Positions 8,306 to 19,933 are shown, numbered from the stretch's first letter. The stretch is DNA of 64,000 nt from Arenibaculum pallidiluteum (GCF_017355985.1 NZ_JAFIQU010000001.1:372001-436000), one strand, 5' to 3'. Numbers and translations: made by a program. Notes: generated from the letters alone by a model not told the origin.

Positions 8306-9352
8306 ATGGCAGACCCGGGGCGCCGCTCCGTCCTTCGCCTGCTTGGGCTCGGCGCGGCGATGCCCGTGGCCGGCTGCGCGGCCGGTCCGGCGGGAACCGC
8401 CAGCGCGGTCTCGGACCACTTCGACGGGACGCGCTTTCGCAACCTCTACGCCCCCGCCGACAAGGGCTTCGGCGATCTCCTGCGCTGGCGCCTGACGAGC
8501 CAGCCCGTGCCCTGGCCGGAGCGGGTGGAGAACGCCGCCTACGCAGTGCCGAACCGGGTCTCGCGCGGGCAGGTCGCCGTCACCTTCGTTGGGCATGCCA
8601 GCTTCCTCGTCCAGGTCGGCGGCGTCGCGATCCTCACCGACCCTGTCTGGTCCGAGCGCGCCAGCCCCTTCTCCTTCGTTGGGCCGCTGCGCGTGCGCGA
8701 CCCGGGGCAGCCGCTGGCCGCCCTTCCCGGCGTCGAGTTGCTGCTGGTCAGCCACAACCACTACGACCACCTGGATCTTGCGACCCTGCGCGAGGTGCAG
8801 GCACGCTGGGCGCCGCCCACGGTGACCGGGCTCGGCAACGCGCCGCTGCTGGCCGAGGCGGGCATCGCCGCGACCGAGCTGGACTGGTGGCAGTCGGTGG
8901 AGGTCGCCGGCACCCGGATCACCTACGTGCCGGCGCAGCATTTCTCCGCGCGCGGCCTGTTCGACCGGAACCGCGCGCTCTGGGGCGGCTTCGTGGTCGA
9001 GGCGGACGGCGCCACGGTCTACTTCGCCGGCGACAGCGGCTACTGCCCGCATTTCGCGGAGATCGGCCAGCGGTTCCCGCGCATCGACCTGGCGCTGCTT
9101 CCCATCGGTGCCTACGAGCCCCGCTGGTTCATGACCGCAGCCCATATGAACCCCGACGAAGCCGTGCAGGCCCATCTGGACTTGGGCGGCCCGACCAGCA
9201 TCGGCATGCATTTCGGCACGTTCCGCGGCCTCACTGACGAGGCGATCGATGCGCCGGTGCACGATCTCGCCGCCGCCCGCGCCGCCCGTGGCGTTGCCGA
9301 GGCGTCCTTCGGCGTCCTGGACTTCGGCGAGACGCGGATCGTGAAGGGCTGA
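8306..9352 (+). CDS. MBL-fold metallohydrolase lipoprotein (UlaG/NAPE-PLD-like)
   Basis: The protein has 348 residues. The N-terminus PGRRSVLRLLG followed by PVAGC (C24) reads as a twin-arginine-type lipoprotein signal, so the enzyme is probably anchored outside the cytoplasm. The metal site SHNHYDHLD lies at 149-157, with later ligands in YFAGDSGYCPHF and MHFGTFRG. The overall pattern matches the RomA/NAPE-phospholipase-D-like branch of the metallo-beta-lactamase fold. AGGAGA is 8 bases upstream of the ATG. The gene converges on the sorbosone-dehydrogenase-like gene with a 29-base gap. The substrate is unknown. Confidence 0.8.
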   Translation: MADPGRRSVLRLLGLGAAMPVAGCAAGPAGTASAVSDHFDGTRFRNLYAPADKGFGDLLRWRLTSQPVPWPERVENAAYAVPNRVSRGQVAVTFVGHASFLVQVGGVAILTDPVWSERASPFSFVGPLRVRDPGQPLAALPGVELLLVSHNHYDHLDLATLREVQARWAPPTVTGLGNAPLLAEAGIAATELDWWQSVEVAGTRITYVPAQHFSARGLFDRNRALWGGFVVEADGATVYFAGDSGYCPHFAEIGQRFPRIDLALLPIGAYEPRWFMTAAHMNPDEAVQAHLDLGGPTSIGMHFGTFRGLTDEAIDAPVHDLAAARAARGVAEASFGVLDFGETRIVKG

Positions 9353-9381
9353 CGCAAGCAGCCTGCCTGCCGTCGCACGCC

Positions 9382-10749
9382 TCAGGACGGAGGCGTGCCG
9401 GGCGGGCCGCCCTCGGGCGTCTGGACACCTGATGGCGACGGCGCCTCGGCGGAGGGCGACGGGGACGCGGGAGTGACGCGCCAGATCGTGTTCGAGAGGT
9501 CGTCGGCGACGATCAGGGCGCCGCGCGGGTCGACGGTGACGCCGACCGGCCGGCCGTAGGTCCTGCCATCCTCGCCGAAGAACCCCGTCACGACGTCGAC
9601 CGGGGGACCGGCGGGGCGGCCATCGCGGAAGGGAACGAAGATCACCTTGTACCCGCTCGGCACGCTCCGGTTCCAGCTTCCGTGCTCGCCGACGAACACC
9701 CCGTCTGCAAAGCGCTCGCCCATCGCGGGAGTGGAAAAGGCGACGCCCAGCGCGGCGACATGAGCGCCCAGGCTGTAATCCGGCTTGATCGCCGAGGCGA
9801 CCTTCTGCGGATCCTGCGGCTGCGCCCGCGGATCCACGTTCTGCCCCCAATAGCTGAAGGGCCAGCCGTAGAAGCCGCCTTCGCGGACCGAGGTCAGGTA
9901 ATCGGGGACGAGGTTCGGGCCGAGCTCGTCGCGCTCGTTCACCACGGCCCACAGCGTGCCCGACCCTGGCTGAACGGCGAGGGCGGTGGGGTTGCGAAGG
10001 CCAGTGGCGTAGGGCTTGTGAGCCCCCGTCTGGGCATCGACCTGCCACACCATCGCGCGGTCGGCCTCGGCAGGCATGCCGCGCTCCGTGATGTTGCTGT
10101 TCGAGCCGATGCCGACGTAGAGGAACCGTCCGTCCAGGCTGGCGGCCAGAGCCTTGGTCCAATGATGGTTGATGTGGGATGGCAGATCGGTGACCTTGAT
10201 CGGCGGTCCTTCGGCGCGGGTCTGCCCGTCGCGGTAGGAGAACCGCACAAGGGCATCCTGGTTCGCGACGTAGATCTGGCCGTCGACCAGCGCGAGCCCG
10301 TAGGGCGCGTTCAGGCTGTCGGCGAAGACGGCGCGCTCCTCGTATGTGCCGTCGCGGTTGGCGTCGCGCAACAAGGTCAGGCGATTGCCGCTCGGGACCG
10401 AAGTAACTCCCTTTGCCTTGATGAAGCCGGCGATGACGTCCTTCGGCCGCAGCGTCGGCGCAGCGCCTCCTCGTCCTTCCGCGACGAGGACATCGCCGTT
10501 GGGCAGGACGAGAGTCTGGCGCGGAATGCCGAGGTCGGTAGCGATGGCTGTGACGGTATAGCCATCCGGTACCCTCGGCCGGTGATCGCCCCACGGTGCG
10601 GGATTGGCGATCTTCATGCTGGGAAGCAGCCCGTGCTGCTGCTCGGGAAGCCGCGGATCCGGGCCATATTCCACCGGGGCCGGATCGCCATCGCAGGCGG
10701 TCAGCAGGGCGAGGGTCGCGGCGGTGGCCAGGAGGCTGGACGATCTCAT
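9382..10749 (-). CDS. Sorbosone/glucose dehydrogenase-like beta-propeller lipoprotein
   Basis: This is a 455-residue protein with a lipoprotein signal peptide (LLTAC, C19). A six-bladed propeller resembles L-sorbosone and PQQ-dependent sugar dehydrogenases. Characteristic stretches are LPNGDVLVAEGRGG, NAPYGLALVDGQIYVAN, HWTKALAASLDGRFLYVGIGS and FVGEHGSWNRS. The C-terminal 30 residues are a Pro/Ser-rich tail. It overlaps the upstream DUF2231 gene by three bases, and the two probably form an operon. PQQ use is inferred from family; no pqq genes are seen in the window. Confidence 0.75.
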   Translation of the reverse strand: MRSSSLLATAATLALLTACDGDPAPVEYGPDPRLPEQQHGLLPSMKIANPAPWGDHRPRVPDGYTVTAIATDLGIPRQTLVLPNGDVLVAEGRGGAAPTLRPKDVIAGFIKAKGVTSVPSGNRLTLLRDANRDGTYEERAVFADSLNAPYGLALVDGQIYVANQDALVRFSYRDGQTRAEGPPIKVTDLPSHINHHWTKALAASLDGRFLYVGIGSNSNITERGMPAEADRAMVWQVDAQTGAHKPYATGLRNPTALAVQPGSGTLWAVVNERDELGPNLVPDYLTSVREGGFYGWPFSYWGQNVDPRAQPQDPQKVASAIKPDYSLGAHVAALGVAFSTPAMGERFADGVFVGEHGSWNRSVPSGYKVIFVPFRDGRPAGPPVDVVTGFFGEDGRTYGRPVGVTVDPRGALIVADDLSNTIWRVTPASPSPSAEAPSPSGVQTPEGGPPGTPPS

Positions 10750-11186
10750 TTCATTTCTCCGGCGCGAAGGCTGGCCGGACGAAGGCTGGAGAAGCCGATC
10801 CAGGTCGCCAGGATGGCAAGCACGGTGACTATGGCCGACAGGATCACGCCGTCCGGCATGGTCCCCCAGGCGTCCCGCGCGTGGACGAAAGAGTTGACGA
10901 GACCGAGCACGAAGGTCGCGAGCAGCAGCAGAAAGTAGATGAACGGGCGGCCCCGCCTATCCGCGCGGATAAGGTCGATGAGCGACCACAGGAGCGCGAG
11001 GCCGGTAAAGACCATGCCGCCTGCGATCAGCCAGGCGGAGAAGTTGCTCCACTGGATCTCGTAGCTCCGGGTATAGGCGACGTCGCTGAGCAGGCCGCCC
11101 AGGAACAGTGGAATGGTGGCCGCGAGCAGCACTGCATGAACGGGCTGGATCGCCCTTGGCGGTCTATGATCGTAGATGGCAGCCAC
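10746..11186 (-). CDS. DUF2231-type membrane protein
   Basis: This is a 146-residue protein with four predicted membrane segments (near residues 14-32, 46-68, 82-102 and 115-135). It has the family start pattern RAIQPVHAVLLA. I placed the start at the GTG at 11184-11186 because GAGGAGAA lies just upstream; a longer open frame has no such site. It is encoded directly upstream of, and overlapping, the sorbosone-dehydrogenase-like gene, a pairing that suggests an electron-transfer or envelope role. No cofactor ligand set is evident, so the function remains unknown. Confidence 0.7.
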   Translation of the reverse strand: MAAIYDHRPPRAIQPVHAVLLAATIPLFLGGLLSDVAYTRSYEIQWSNFSAWLIAGGMVFTGLALLWSLIDLIRADRRGRPFIYFLLLLATFVLGLVNSFVHARDAWGTMPDGVILSAIVTVLAILATWIGFSSLRPASLRAGEMK

Positions 11187-11394
11187 GGCGTCTTCTCCTC
11201 GGCCCTGCGAGGCCTTGCGCCGGCGCACCGCACGGTGCTCCTGCGAAAGCCCGAACGCGAAGCCAACAGGCCAGCGAGCGAAATGACGCACGCGCCGCAG
11301 CGCAAATGCACACGCAGGTTGCTTTTTCGGGGCGGCGAAGGCGGTTCGCAGGTGAAGCCGGCCTTGCGCCGGATCAGGAGCCTCGCCGAACGCC

Positions 11395-12186
11395 TCAGGC
11401 GTCGAGCGGCCAAGCGTGGTTCAGCGGGCCGTGCCCCTTGCCGAAGCCGGGTGCCGTCTCGATAGCGCGGACGACGTAGGCGCGCGCCCGCGCGACCGCT
11501 TCGCCGAGCTCCAGCCCCTGGGCGATGCCGATCGCGATGGCCGAGGCGAGCGTGCACCCGGTCCCATGGGTATGAGGGCTGTCGAACCGGCGGGAGGAGA
11601 AGCGTTCCTCGCCGTCCGCCGTGACGAGCAGGTCGGTGAGCGTGTCGCCGGGCAGGTGCCCGCCCTTCAGCAGCACGGCGCCGGGCCCCATCGCAAGCAG
11701 GCGCCGCGCGGCCTCGCGCATGCCCGAAACATCCGAGATCCGCAGGCCGGTCATCACCTCGGCCTCGGGCAGGTTGGGCGTCACGATCGCGGCGCGCGGG
11801 AGAAGGCGCCGCTCCAGCGCCTGCTGCGCATTCTCCTGCAGCAGGCGGTCACCGCCCTTCGCCACCATCACGGGATCGACCACCAGGGGGATGCCGGGAT
11901 GCTCACCCAGCACGGCGGCGATGGCCTCGATCACCTCGGGCGTATTCAGCATGCCGGTCTTCACGCAGTCCGCGCCGGTGTCGTCGAGCACGACGCGCAT
12001 CTGCTGCGCCACGAATTCGGGCGGCACCGGCAGGACGCCGAAGACACCCTGCGTGTTCTGAGCGGTGAGTGCGGTGATGGCGGTCATGGCGAAGCCGTTC
12101 AGGGCCGTCACCGCCTTGATGTCCGCCTGTATGCCGGCGCCGCCCCCGGAATCCGACCCCGCGGCGATCAGCACCCGGCCTTTCAT
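11395..12186 (-). CDS. thiD: Hydroxymethylpyrimidine/phosphomethylpyrimidine kinase
   Basis: ThiD phosphorylates HMP and then HMP-phosphate to HMP-diphosphate, which ThiE joins to the thiazole in thiamine synthesis. The 263-residue length is typical. Visible motifs are [15 protein letters not shown] at the start, [15 protein letters not shown] in the middle, [12 protein letters not shown], and the anion-hole [12 protein letters not shown] near the C-terminus. The start overlaps the glmM stop as ATGA, so it is the last gene of the minus-strand block. ThiE is encoded separately at 43681. Confidence 0.92.
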   Translation of the reverse strand: MKGRVLIAAGSDSGGGAGIQADIKAVTALNGFAMTAITALTAQNTQGVFGVLPVPPEFVAQQMRVVLDDTGADCVKTGMLNTPEVIEAIAAVLGEHPGIPLVVDPVMVAKGGDRLLQENAQQALERRLLPRAAIVTPNLPEAEVMTGLRISDVSGMREAARRLLAMGPGAVLLKGGHLPGDTLTDLLVTADGEERFSSRRFDSPHTHGTGCTLASAIAIGIAQGLELGEAVARARAYVVRAIETAPGFGKGHGPLNHAWPLDA

Positions 12187-13547
12187 GCGACGTTTTCTCT
12201 CGCCTTGGAGACCTCCTGCACGGCCTCCACGATCTCGCCGACCACGGCCTCGACCAAAGCGCGGTCATCGCCTTCGGCCATTACGCGGATCAGCGGCTCG
12301 GTGCCGGACTTGCGGATCACCAGCCGTCCGGAAGCGCCCAGCCGCGCCTCGGCAGCGCGAATGGCGTCCTTCACGCGCGCCTCCTCCAGCGGCTTTCCGC
12401 CCCCGAAGCGCACGTTCTTCAGGAGCTGCGGCACCGGATCGAAGACACGGCAGACCTCGCTGACGGGACGGGCCTGCCGCTGGACCACCGCCAGCACCTG
12501 GAGCGCCGCGATCAGCCCGTCGCCGGTGGTCGTGTAGTCGTTCATCACGATGTGGCCGGACTGCTCCCCGCCCACGTTGAAGCCGTTCTCGCGCATGTGT
12601 TCGACGACGTAGCGGTCGCCGACCGGCGTGCGGGCCAGCTTCAGCCCGGCGGCCGCGAGGCTCCGCTCCAGGCCGAGGTTCGACATCACGGTGGCGACGA
12701 TGCCGCCGCCGCGCAGCCGTCCGTCCTCGGCCCAGGAGCGGCCGATCAGCGCCATGAGCTGGTCGCCGTCGATCTGCTGGCCCTTCTCGTCCACCATGAT
12801 CACCCGGTCCGCATCACCATCCAGCGCGATCCCGAGATGGCAGCCCTGGGCGACGACCTGCTCCTGCAGCATGGCGGTCGCCGTGGCGCCGCAGTTCAGG
12901 TTGATGTTGGTGCCGTTGGGCGACACGGCGAGCGGAACCACGTCGGCGCCGAGCTCCCACAGGACCGTGGGCGCGACCTTGTAGGCGGCCCCGTTGGCGC
13001 AGTCGATGGCGACGCGCACGCCGTCGAGGCGCAGCCCCCGCGGGAAGGTCGCCTTGGCGGCCTCGATGTAGCGGCCGCGCGCGTCCTCGAGCCGCTGCAC
13101 GCGGCCGAGCGCCGAGGGCGGCGCAAGCTCACCGGCGAAGGGCTGCTCCATGCGGCGCTCGATCTCGAGCTCGACCTCGTCCGAGAGCTTGTAGCCGTCG
13201 GGACCGAACAGCTTGATGCCGTTGTCCTCGAAGGGATTGTGCGAGGCCGAGATCACCACGCCGAGATCGGCGCGCAGGCTGTGCGTGAGCAGCGCCAGCG
13301 CCGGGGTCGGCATGGGGCCGACCGTGACCACGTCCATGCCCATGGACGTAAAGCCGGCCACCAGCGCCGGCTCCAGCATGTAGCCCGACAGCCGCGTGTC
13401 CTTGCCGATCACGGCCAGATGGCGGTGGCTGCCGCGGCGGAACTGCACGGCCGCCGCCATGGCCACGCGCAGGGCCGTTTCCGCCGTCATGGCCCCCGTG
13501 TTGGCGGTGCCACGGATCCCGTCGGTCCCGAACAGCTTGCGCGACAT
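12183..13547 (-). CDS. glmM: Phosphoglucosamine mutase
   Basis: GlmM converts glucosamine-6-phosphate to glucosamine-1-phosphate for peptidoglycan and lipopolysaccharide precursors. The protein has 454 residues with the N-terminal [11 protein letters not shown], the active-site phosphoserine S102 in [12 protein letters not shown], and the Mg-binding DGDADR loop. The sugar-binding GGEQSGHI and the phosphate-binding C-terminal [12 protein letters not shown] are also present. It is preceded by folP with a 134-base gap and overlaps thiD at its 3' end. folP-glmM neighbours are common in proteobacteria. Confidence 0.95.
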   Translation of the reverse strand: MSRKLFGTDGIRGTANTGAMTAETALRVAMAAAVQFRRGSHRHLAVIGKDTRLSGYMLEPALVAGFTSMGMDVVTVGPMPTPALALLTHSLRADLGVVISASHNPFEDNGIKLFGPDGYKLSDEVELEIERRMEQPFAGELAPPSALGRVQRLEDARGRYIEAAKATFPRGLRLDGVRVAIDCANGAAYKVAPTVLWELGADVVPLAVSPNGTNINLNCGATATAMLQEQVVAQGCHLGIALDGDADRVIMVDEKGQQIDGDQLMALIGRSWAEDGRLRGGGIVATVMSNLGLERSLAAAGLKLARTPVGDRYVVEHMRENGFNVGGEQSGHIVMNDYTTTGDGLIAALQVLAVVQRQARPVSEVCRVFDPVPQLLKNVRFGGGKPLEEARVKDAIRAAEARLGASGRLVIRKSGTEPLIRVMAEGDDRALVEAVVGEIVEAVQEVSKARENVA

Positions 13548-13681
13548 GATGCCCTCTCCGGATTGGTCCAGCCGTTATACCGAGCCGGCGGCGTGATTTG
13601 AACCGCCCGCCCGCGGCAGCCTTTCCCTACCCCGAAAGATCACGGGCCCTGGCAGGGTCCAAAAAGCGTCCGTACAGAGGA

Positions 13682-14809
13682 TCAGCCAGCGCCGTGCAGG
13701 CCGCGCCACATGGCGAAGGCCTGGAAGGTCTCCGCGACGTCGTGCACACGCAGGATCTGGGCGCCTTGGTCGACGGCGGCAAGGCCCGCTGCCACCGAGC
13801 CAGCGATGCGGTCCTTGGGCGGCTCCTCGCGCGACAGGCGGCCGATGAAGCCCTTGCGCGAGAGCCCGACCAGCACCGGCAGGCCGAAGCCGTGGAACAT
13901 CGTTGTCGCGCGGATCAGCTCCAGATTGTGCGCCGTGCCCTTGGCGAAGCCGATGCCGTAGTCGACCGCGAGGTCGGCATCGGCCATGCCGGCTGCCCGG
14001 CACGCCTCGATCCGGCCGGCCAGCCAAGCCATCACATCCGTTGCGACATCGTCGTAATGAAGCTCGTTCTGCATGGTGCGGGGCTCGCCCCGCATATGCA
14101 TCAGAACCGTCGGCGCGCCTGCCTTCGCAACCAGCGGCAGCGCGTCCGGATCGGACAGGGCCGTCACGTCGTTGACGATGCGCGCGCCGGCCTCGAGCGC
14201 CGCGCCCATGGTCCGCGCGTGGCGCGTGTCGATGGACACGACGGCCCCGCGCTCGGCGAAATGCCTCACGACCGGGACGACGCGGCGGATCTCCTCCTCG
14301 GGGGCGACGGGATCGGCGCCGGGGCGCGTGGACTCTCCGCCGACGTCCAGGATGTCCGCCCCGGCCGCCAGCATCGCGGCGCCGCGCTCGATCGCCTGGC
14401 CGTGATCGAAGAAGTCCCCGCCATCCGAGAAGCTGTCCGGCGTCACGTTCAGGATCGCCATGATCCGCGGGCGGTCCATGGACAGGCCGCCGAAGTCCGG
14501 ACGCGGCCGGACCAGCCGGTCGAGGTCATCGTCCAGGCCCTGCGCACGCACCCAGCCCCGCAGCTCCGTCAGCGGAACCAAGGCGCGGGACATCTCCGTC
14601 CCCTCGCGCAGGATCACCTCGGCCGCCGTGAAGGCCAGGGGCCCGCCCGCCAGCGGCAGGGCCGTGCCCGCCTCGACGGCACGGGCAGCGGTGCCGCCGC
14701 CGAGAATGCCCAGCGGCCGCAGGAAGACGCGGGCGCCGGGGGGTATAGAGACGCGAAGGCCCCGGGTCTCCCCGGGGCCCTGCGCCGGCTCCTGGCCGGA
14801 AAGGCTCAT
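13682..14809 (-). CDS. folP: Dihydropteroate synthase
   Basis: FolP condenses 4-aminobenzoate with hydroxymethyldihydropterin diphosphate in folate synthesis. The TIM-barrel core carries ILNVTPDSFSDGG, DVGGESTRPGA, SIDTRHA, VNDVTAL and GLSRKGFIG. The protein is 375 residues. The first 110 or so form an extension absent from the E. coli enzyme (about 280) but usual for alphaproteobacteria. The gene lies 15 bases after ftsH in the same direction, so the two are likely transcribed together. Confidence in function is high; the exact start is less sure. Confidence 0.93.
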   Translation of the reverse strand: MSLSGQEPAQGPGETRGLRVSIPPGARVFLRPLGILGGGTAARAVEAGTALPLAGGPLAFTAAEVILREGTEMSRALVPLTELRGWVRAQGLDDDLDRLVRPRPDFGGLSMDRPRIMAILNVTPDSFSDGGDFFDHGQAIERGAAMLAAGADILDVGGESTRPGADPVAPEEEIRRVVPVVRHFAERGAVVSIDTRHARTMGAALEAGARIVNDVTALSDPDALPLVAKAGAPTVLMHMRGEPRTMQNELHYDDVATDVMAWLAGRIEACRAAGMADADLAVDYGIGFAKGTAHNLELIRATTMFHGFGLPVLVGLSRKGFIGRLSREEPPKDRIAGSVAAGLAAVDQGAQILRVHDVAETFQAFAMWRGLHGAG

Positions 14810-14824
14810 GACCGGACCCCTGGT

Positions 14825-16759
<1,935 letters not shown>

Positions 16760-16844
16760 GGTCCAAGCCTTTCGTCGAACAGCCCCGAGCCTGTACGGCG
16801 CGGCAAGCTCCGCCCCCGTGCGGGGGAGGCGCTCCTAAGCAGAT

Positions 16845-16872
16845 TAGATAATGACGGTTGCTCATCAAACAA
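16845..16872 (-). promoter_or_regulatory. Candidate promoter for ftsH
   Basis: On the minus strand TTGTTT (16872-16867) is separated by 16 bases from TATCTA (16850-16845). The sequence is A/T-rich within a GC-rich region and lies at the end of tilS, about 85 bases before the ftsH GTG. A GC hairpin (CCCCC/GGGGG, 16813-16826) lies in the leader. This is a pattern match only. Confidence 0.35.
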
Positions 16873-18199
16873 CCGCGAAGGGGGCACTGCCGAGGGGCCT
16901 TTCCGGTGCGAAGACCGCCCGGGCCGCCAGGGCCGTGGCGCGCATGCCGGGATCGGTCCCATCTTTGTCCCCATCCATGTCACGGAACCCCACCGATGGA
17001 ACCGCGATCAGGCGCTCCCCGGACCAGAATGCCGGCAGCGTCTCGAGTACCGGCGCCGGAAGTCCGGCCGTCGCGGCACCCATCGCCCGCTGCACTGCCT
17101 GCCGTCCCGCCTCTCCCAGCGCGCCGACCGCAAGTCCGCCGGTCCCTTGCATATCGACGAGGAAACGCCCATCCCACCGCTGCGGTTCACCGGACACCAG
17201 AGGAATGCGGCGCTGAACCGCCGAGGGCTCGCGCGCGACCAGGATCCGGCCCCGCCAGCGCCGGACCAGACAGCCGCCAAGCGTCCTTCCGTGGCAGCCC
17301 GGCAGCTCCGCCGCCAGCGCCTCGGCCGCTGCGCGGCGAACCGGCGCCTGGCCGACGGTCTCCAGGCAACGGAGCAGAGCGCGCAGCCGCAGCTCCGGCT
17401 CCGCGGCCTCCAGGACCGCAGCGTCCAGCAGGATCCAGCCCTCCGGCCGGATCTCGGCCGACCGGGCCAGCAGCGCCGTGACGGCGCGGTCGAGCGCGGC
17501 GCGGGCGCCGGCGCAGCGGCGCGCCGTCTCCCCGAGACCTCCCGCCGTGAGCCCCTCCTCGGCCAGAACTGCGGCGCTGCGCCGCAGCCGCGCCCGTGCG
17601 AAGGTCTGGGACCGGTTGGCGGGATCCTCGACCCAAGGTTGCCCATCTTGCGCGAGCATGGACGCAAGACGGGTACGCGAAACGGTCAGGAGGGGGCGCA
17701 GGATGCGCACGAGCTGCGACTCGCGGACCGCAGGCATCCCGGCCAGCCCGTCCGGGCCGCTGCCGCGGGCCAGGCGCATCAGCACCGTTTCGGCTTGGTC
17801 CTCGCGCTGATGAGCCAGCAGCAGGTGCAGGATGCCCTCTGCGTGGCAGCGCGCCTCCAGCAGAGCCAGACGCGCCGCGCGGGCGGCCTCCTGGATGCCG
17901 GTGCCGGGTTTCGGCCCCGTCCAGGACAGCACGGCGTGGGCGATCCCGCGGGCGCCCAGCCAGGTCCCGACCTGTGCTGCCTCGGCGGCCGAGCCGGGTC
18001 GAAGGCCATGATCGACCGTCAGCGCCAGGACGTGGCCGCCGCGCGCGACGGCCCAGCCATGCGCCAGGAGGCAGAGTGCCAGGCTGTCGGGGCCACCCGA
18101 CACGCCAACCGCCAGGCGCGGACGCGGCTCGAACGGTCCGAGCCGGTCGAGGAGATCCGCAAAGGCGGCCTGTGAAAGCGGGCTGTCGTCGTCTGTCAC
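16865..18199 (-). CDS. tilS: tRNA(Ile)-lysidine synthase
   Basis: TilS attaches lysine to C34 of the tRNA(Ile) with CAU anticodon, switching it from Met to Ile decoding. The N-type ATP-pyrophosphatase motif SGGPDS is at 34-39. Further family motifs are LTVDHGLR, GIQEAARAARLALL, LLLAHQREDQAETVLMRLARG and RILRPLL. At 444 residues it includes the C-terminal domain. The start is GTG and overlaps the cpoB stop (GTGA). The cpoB-tilS-ftsH order is conserved in alphaproteobacteria. Confidence 0.93.
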   Translation of the reverse strand: MTDDDSPLSQAAFADLLDRLGPFEPRPRLAVGVSGGPDSLALCLLAHGWAVARGGHVLALTVDHGLRPGSAAEAAQVGTWLGARGIAHAVLSWTGPKPGTGIQEAARAARLALLEARCHAEGILHLLLAHQREDQAETVLMRLARGSGPDGLAGMPAVRESQLVRILRPLLTVSRTRLASMLAQDGQPWVEDPANRSQTFARARLRRSAAVLAEEGLTAGGLGETARRCAGARAALDRAVTALLARSAEIRPEGWILLDAAVLEAAEPELRLRALLRCLETVGQAPVRRAAAEALAAELPGCHGRTLGGCLVRRWRGRILVAREPSAVQRRIPLVSGEPQRWDGRFLVDMQGTGGLAVGALGEAGRQAVQRAMGAATAGLPAPVLETLPAFWSGERLIAVPSVGFRDMDGDKDGTDPGMRATALAARAVFAPERPLGSAPFAVV

Positions 18200-19122
18200 G
18201 AGCAGTTCAGGCGCCCGCGCTCCTGATCCGCGCGGCGCTTGATGGTCGCCGGCGCGTCGGGAAAGGCCTTGCCGAGCTGGGCGAAGGCGAGGCAGGCGTC
18301 GTCCTTGCGGCCGAGCGCCGAGAGGGAAAGGCCCAGCTTCAGAAGGTTGTCCGGCGCCTTCGGCCCCTTGGGTGCCTTCTGGTAGCCCTCGCCATAGGCC
18401 TCGGCCGCCTGGCGGAACTGGTTGCGGGCGTAATAGGTCTCGGCCAGCCAGTACTGCGCGTTCGGCGTCAGCGAATGGTTGGGGTTGGCCTTCACGAACT
18501 GGGCGAAGGCCTGCTCCGCCTTGGCGTAGTCGGCGCTGCGCAGCATCTGGAAGGCGCGATCGTATTGCTCCTGCGCGTTGCCGGCGGGAAGCTGCGCCTG
18601 GGCGTCGGGCCTGCCAGCGGGAGCGGCCGGCGCCTGCGCCGCAGCCTGCTGTGGCGGACGCGCGGCGGGAGCGGCGCCGGCCGCGGGCTGCGCCGACGGG
18701 CTCCCTGCCGGGGCGCCAGCCAGCTTCTGATCGAGCTCCTGGAGGCGGATCTCCAGGTCCTCCTGCATCTTCTCAAGGCGCTGGCGTGTCTGCGTCAGGC
18801 CGTACTGCAGCTCCTCGTTCCTGCCCGTCAGCGTCGCGATCTCGCGCTCGAGCCGGCTGAGCCGGACCTCGAAATCCGCCGCCAGGTTGCCAGGCGTCAG
18901 CGATCCGCCGGGCGCCGGGGCAGCCGCCGAGGCCGGAGGCGGACTACCGCGGTAGACCTGCCGGTTCAGCGTGTCGACCTCGTTCTCCAGCCGGTTCAGC
19001 CTGTTCAGCAGCGTGCCCATGTCCTGGGCCGCGGCCGGAAGGGTCGCGGCCATCGCCGCGCCGAACAGCAGGACCGCCGCCAGGCGGCGATGACGGTGAA
19101 TGGAGCGGGACGCAGGGATCAT
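18196..19122 (-). CDS. cpoB: Tol-Pal accessory periplasmic TPR protein CpoB (YbgF)
   Basis: CpoB coordinates the Tol system with peptidoglycan synthesis at division. The 308-residue protein has a signal peptide ending in PAAAQD and an N-terminal coiled coil (LNRLNRLENEVDTLNRQV and a second stretch around 95-150). An Ala/Pro-rich linker leads to C-terminal tetratricopeptide repeats beginning at EQYDRAFQMLRSADY. I chose ATG 19122 because the signal peptide starts there, not a longer frame reaching 19248. A strong hairpin separates it from pal. Confidence 0.9.
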   Translation of the reverse strand: MIPASRSIHRHRRLAAVLLFGAAMAATLPAAAQDMGTLLNRLNRLENEVDTLNRQVYRGSPPPASAAAPAPGGSLTPGNLAADFEVRLSRLEREIATLTGRNEELQYGLTQTRQRLEKMQEDLEIRLQELDQKLAGAPAGSPSAQPAAGAAPAARPPQQAAAQAPAAPAGRPDAQAQLPAGNAQEQYDRAFQMLRSADYAKAEQAFAQFVKANPNHSLTPNAQYWLAETYYARNQFRQAAEAYGEGYQKAPKGPKAPDNLLKLGLSLSALGRKDDACLAFAQLGKAFPDAPATIKRRADQERGRLNCS

Positions 19123-19211
19123 GATGTCTTCGGAGGCTGCTGAGGGTCGAAGGTGACGCCCCATGGGGGCGAAAGTGTGGCGCGGCCACGTCGCGTCGCG
19201 CCCGAAACGCA

Positions 19212-19270
19212 AAGGCGCCGTCCCCTGCCCGCCCATGGACGGGTCCATGGGCCGAAGGAGACGGCGCCTT
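19212..19270 (-). terminator. Nested hairpin between pal and cpoB
   Basis: An outer stem AAGGCGCCGTC (19212-19222) pairs with GACGGCGCCTT (19260-19270). An inner stem GCCCATGGAC/GTCCATGGGC (19231-19240 and 19243-19252) nests inside it. On the minus strand the structure follows the pal stop by 25 bases and is followed by TTTGCGTTT, a weak U-tract. It probably ends or attenuates pal transcription before cpoB. Confidence 0.7.
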
Positions 19271-19294
19271 GTCGCGCGGTTCCGCGCGTCCAGA

Positions 19295-19792
19295 TTACTG
19301 GACGACGGTGACGCCGCGGCGGTTCTGGGCCCAGGCGGCCTCGTTCGAACCGAGGACGGCCGGACGCTCCTTGCCGTAGCTGATGACGCCGACGCGGTTC
19401 GGATCGACGCCGCGGGCCACCAGGTAGTTCTTCACCGCGTTGGCGCGGCGCTCGCCGAGGGCGAGGTTGTACTCGCGCGTGCCGCGCTCGTCGGCATGGC
19501 CTTCGACCTGGATGGTCACGGCGCGGTACTGGTTCAGCCACTGGGCCTGACGGTCCAGGGTCGAGCGGGCCTCGGGCGACAGGTCGTACTGGTCGAAGCC
19601 GAAGAAGACGCGGTCGCCCACGTTGACCTCGAAGTCCTGACGGGTGCCCGGACGGACCGCGCCGGCGTTGGTGGTCGGAGCGGTGGCCGAGGTGGCGCCG
19701 GTCACGCTGCCGGTGCCGGCGGCATCCTGGTCGGAGCTGCAGGCGGCGAGAAGCGCAACGGCGGCCGCGAGGCCGAGAAGCTTGAGACGCAT
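19295..19792 (-). CDS. pal: Peptidoglycan-associated lipoprotein Pal
   Basis: Pal anchors the outer membrane to peptidoglycan and is the endpoint of the Tol energy chain. From ATG 19792 the protein has 165 residues, a lipobox LLAAC (C18), a Thr/Ala-rich linker, and an OmpA-like domain. That domain carries VFFGFDQYDLS, the diaminopimelate-binding GHADERGTREYN and LGERRANAVKNYL. GGGGGT upstream fits this start; an ATG five codons earlier is also in frame. A 141-base gap after tolB holds a GCCCG-TAAAA-CGGGC hairpin and may contain a pal promoter. Confidence 0.95.
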   Translation of the reverse strand: MRLKLLGLAAAVALLAACSSDQDAAGTGSVTGATSATAPTTNAGAVRPGTRQDFEVNVGDRVFFGFDQYDLSPEARSTLDRQAQWLNQYRAVTIQVEGHADERGTREYNLALGERRANAVKNYLVARGVDPNRVGVISYGKERPAVLGSNEAAWAQNRRGVTVVQ

Positions 19793-19933
19793 GTTATTGA
19801 CCCCCATAAGCGTACAAGTGGTTACAGCACGAAGTATTTGCCCCCAGCGTCCTATCGGCCGGGCCCGTTTTACGGGCTTTTCGCATGGTCGTCTTGACGC
19901 CGTTCGTGCGGTGCGGAAATTAAAGGCGAAAGG

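Noticed and set aside
13585-13620. GGTTCAAATC on the minus strand, resembling a tRNA T-loop
   Set aside because: The T-stem does not pair (G52 faces A62, C51 faces C63) and no anticodon or acceptor stem can be built around it.
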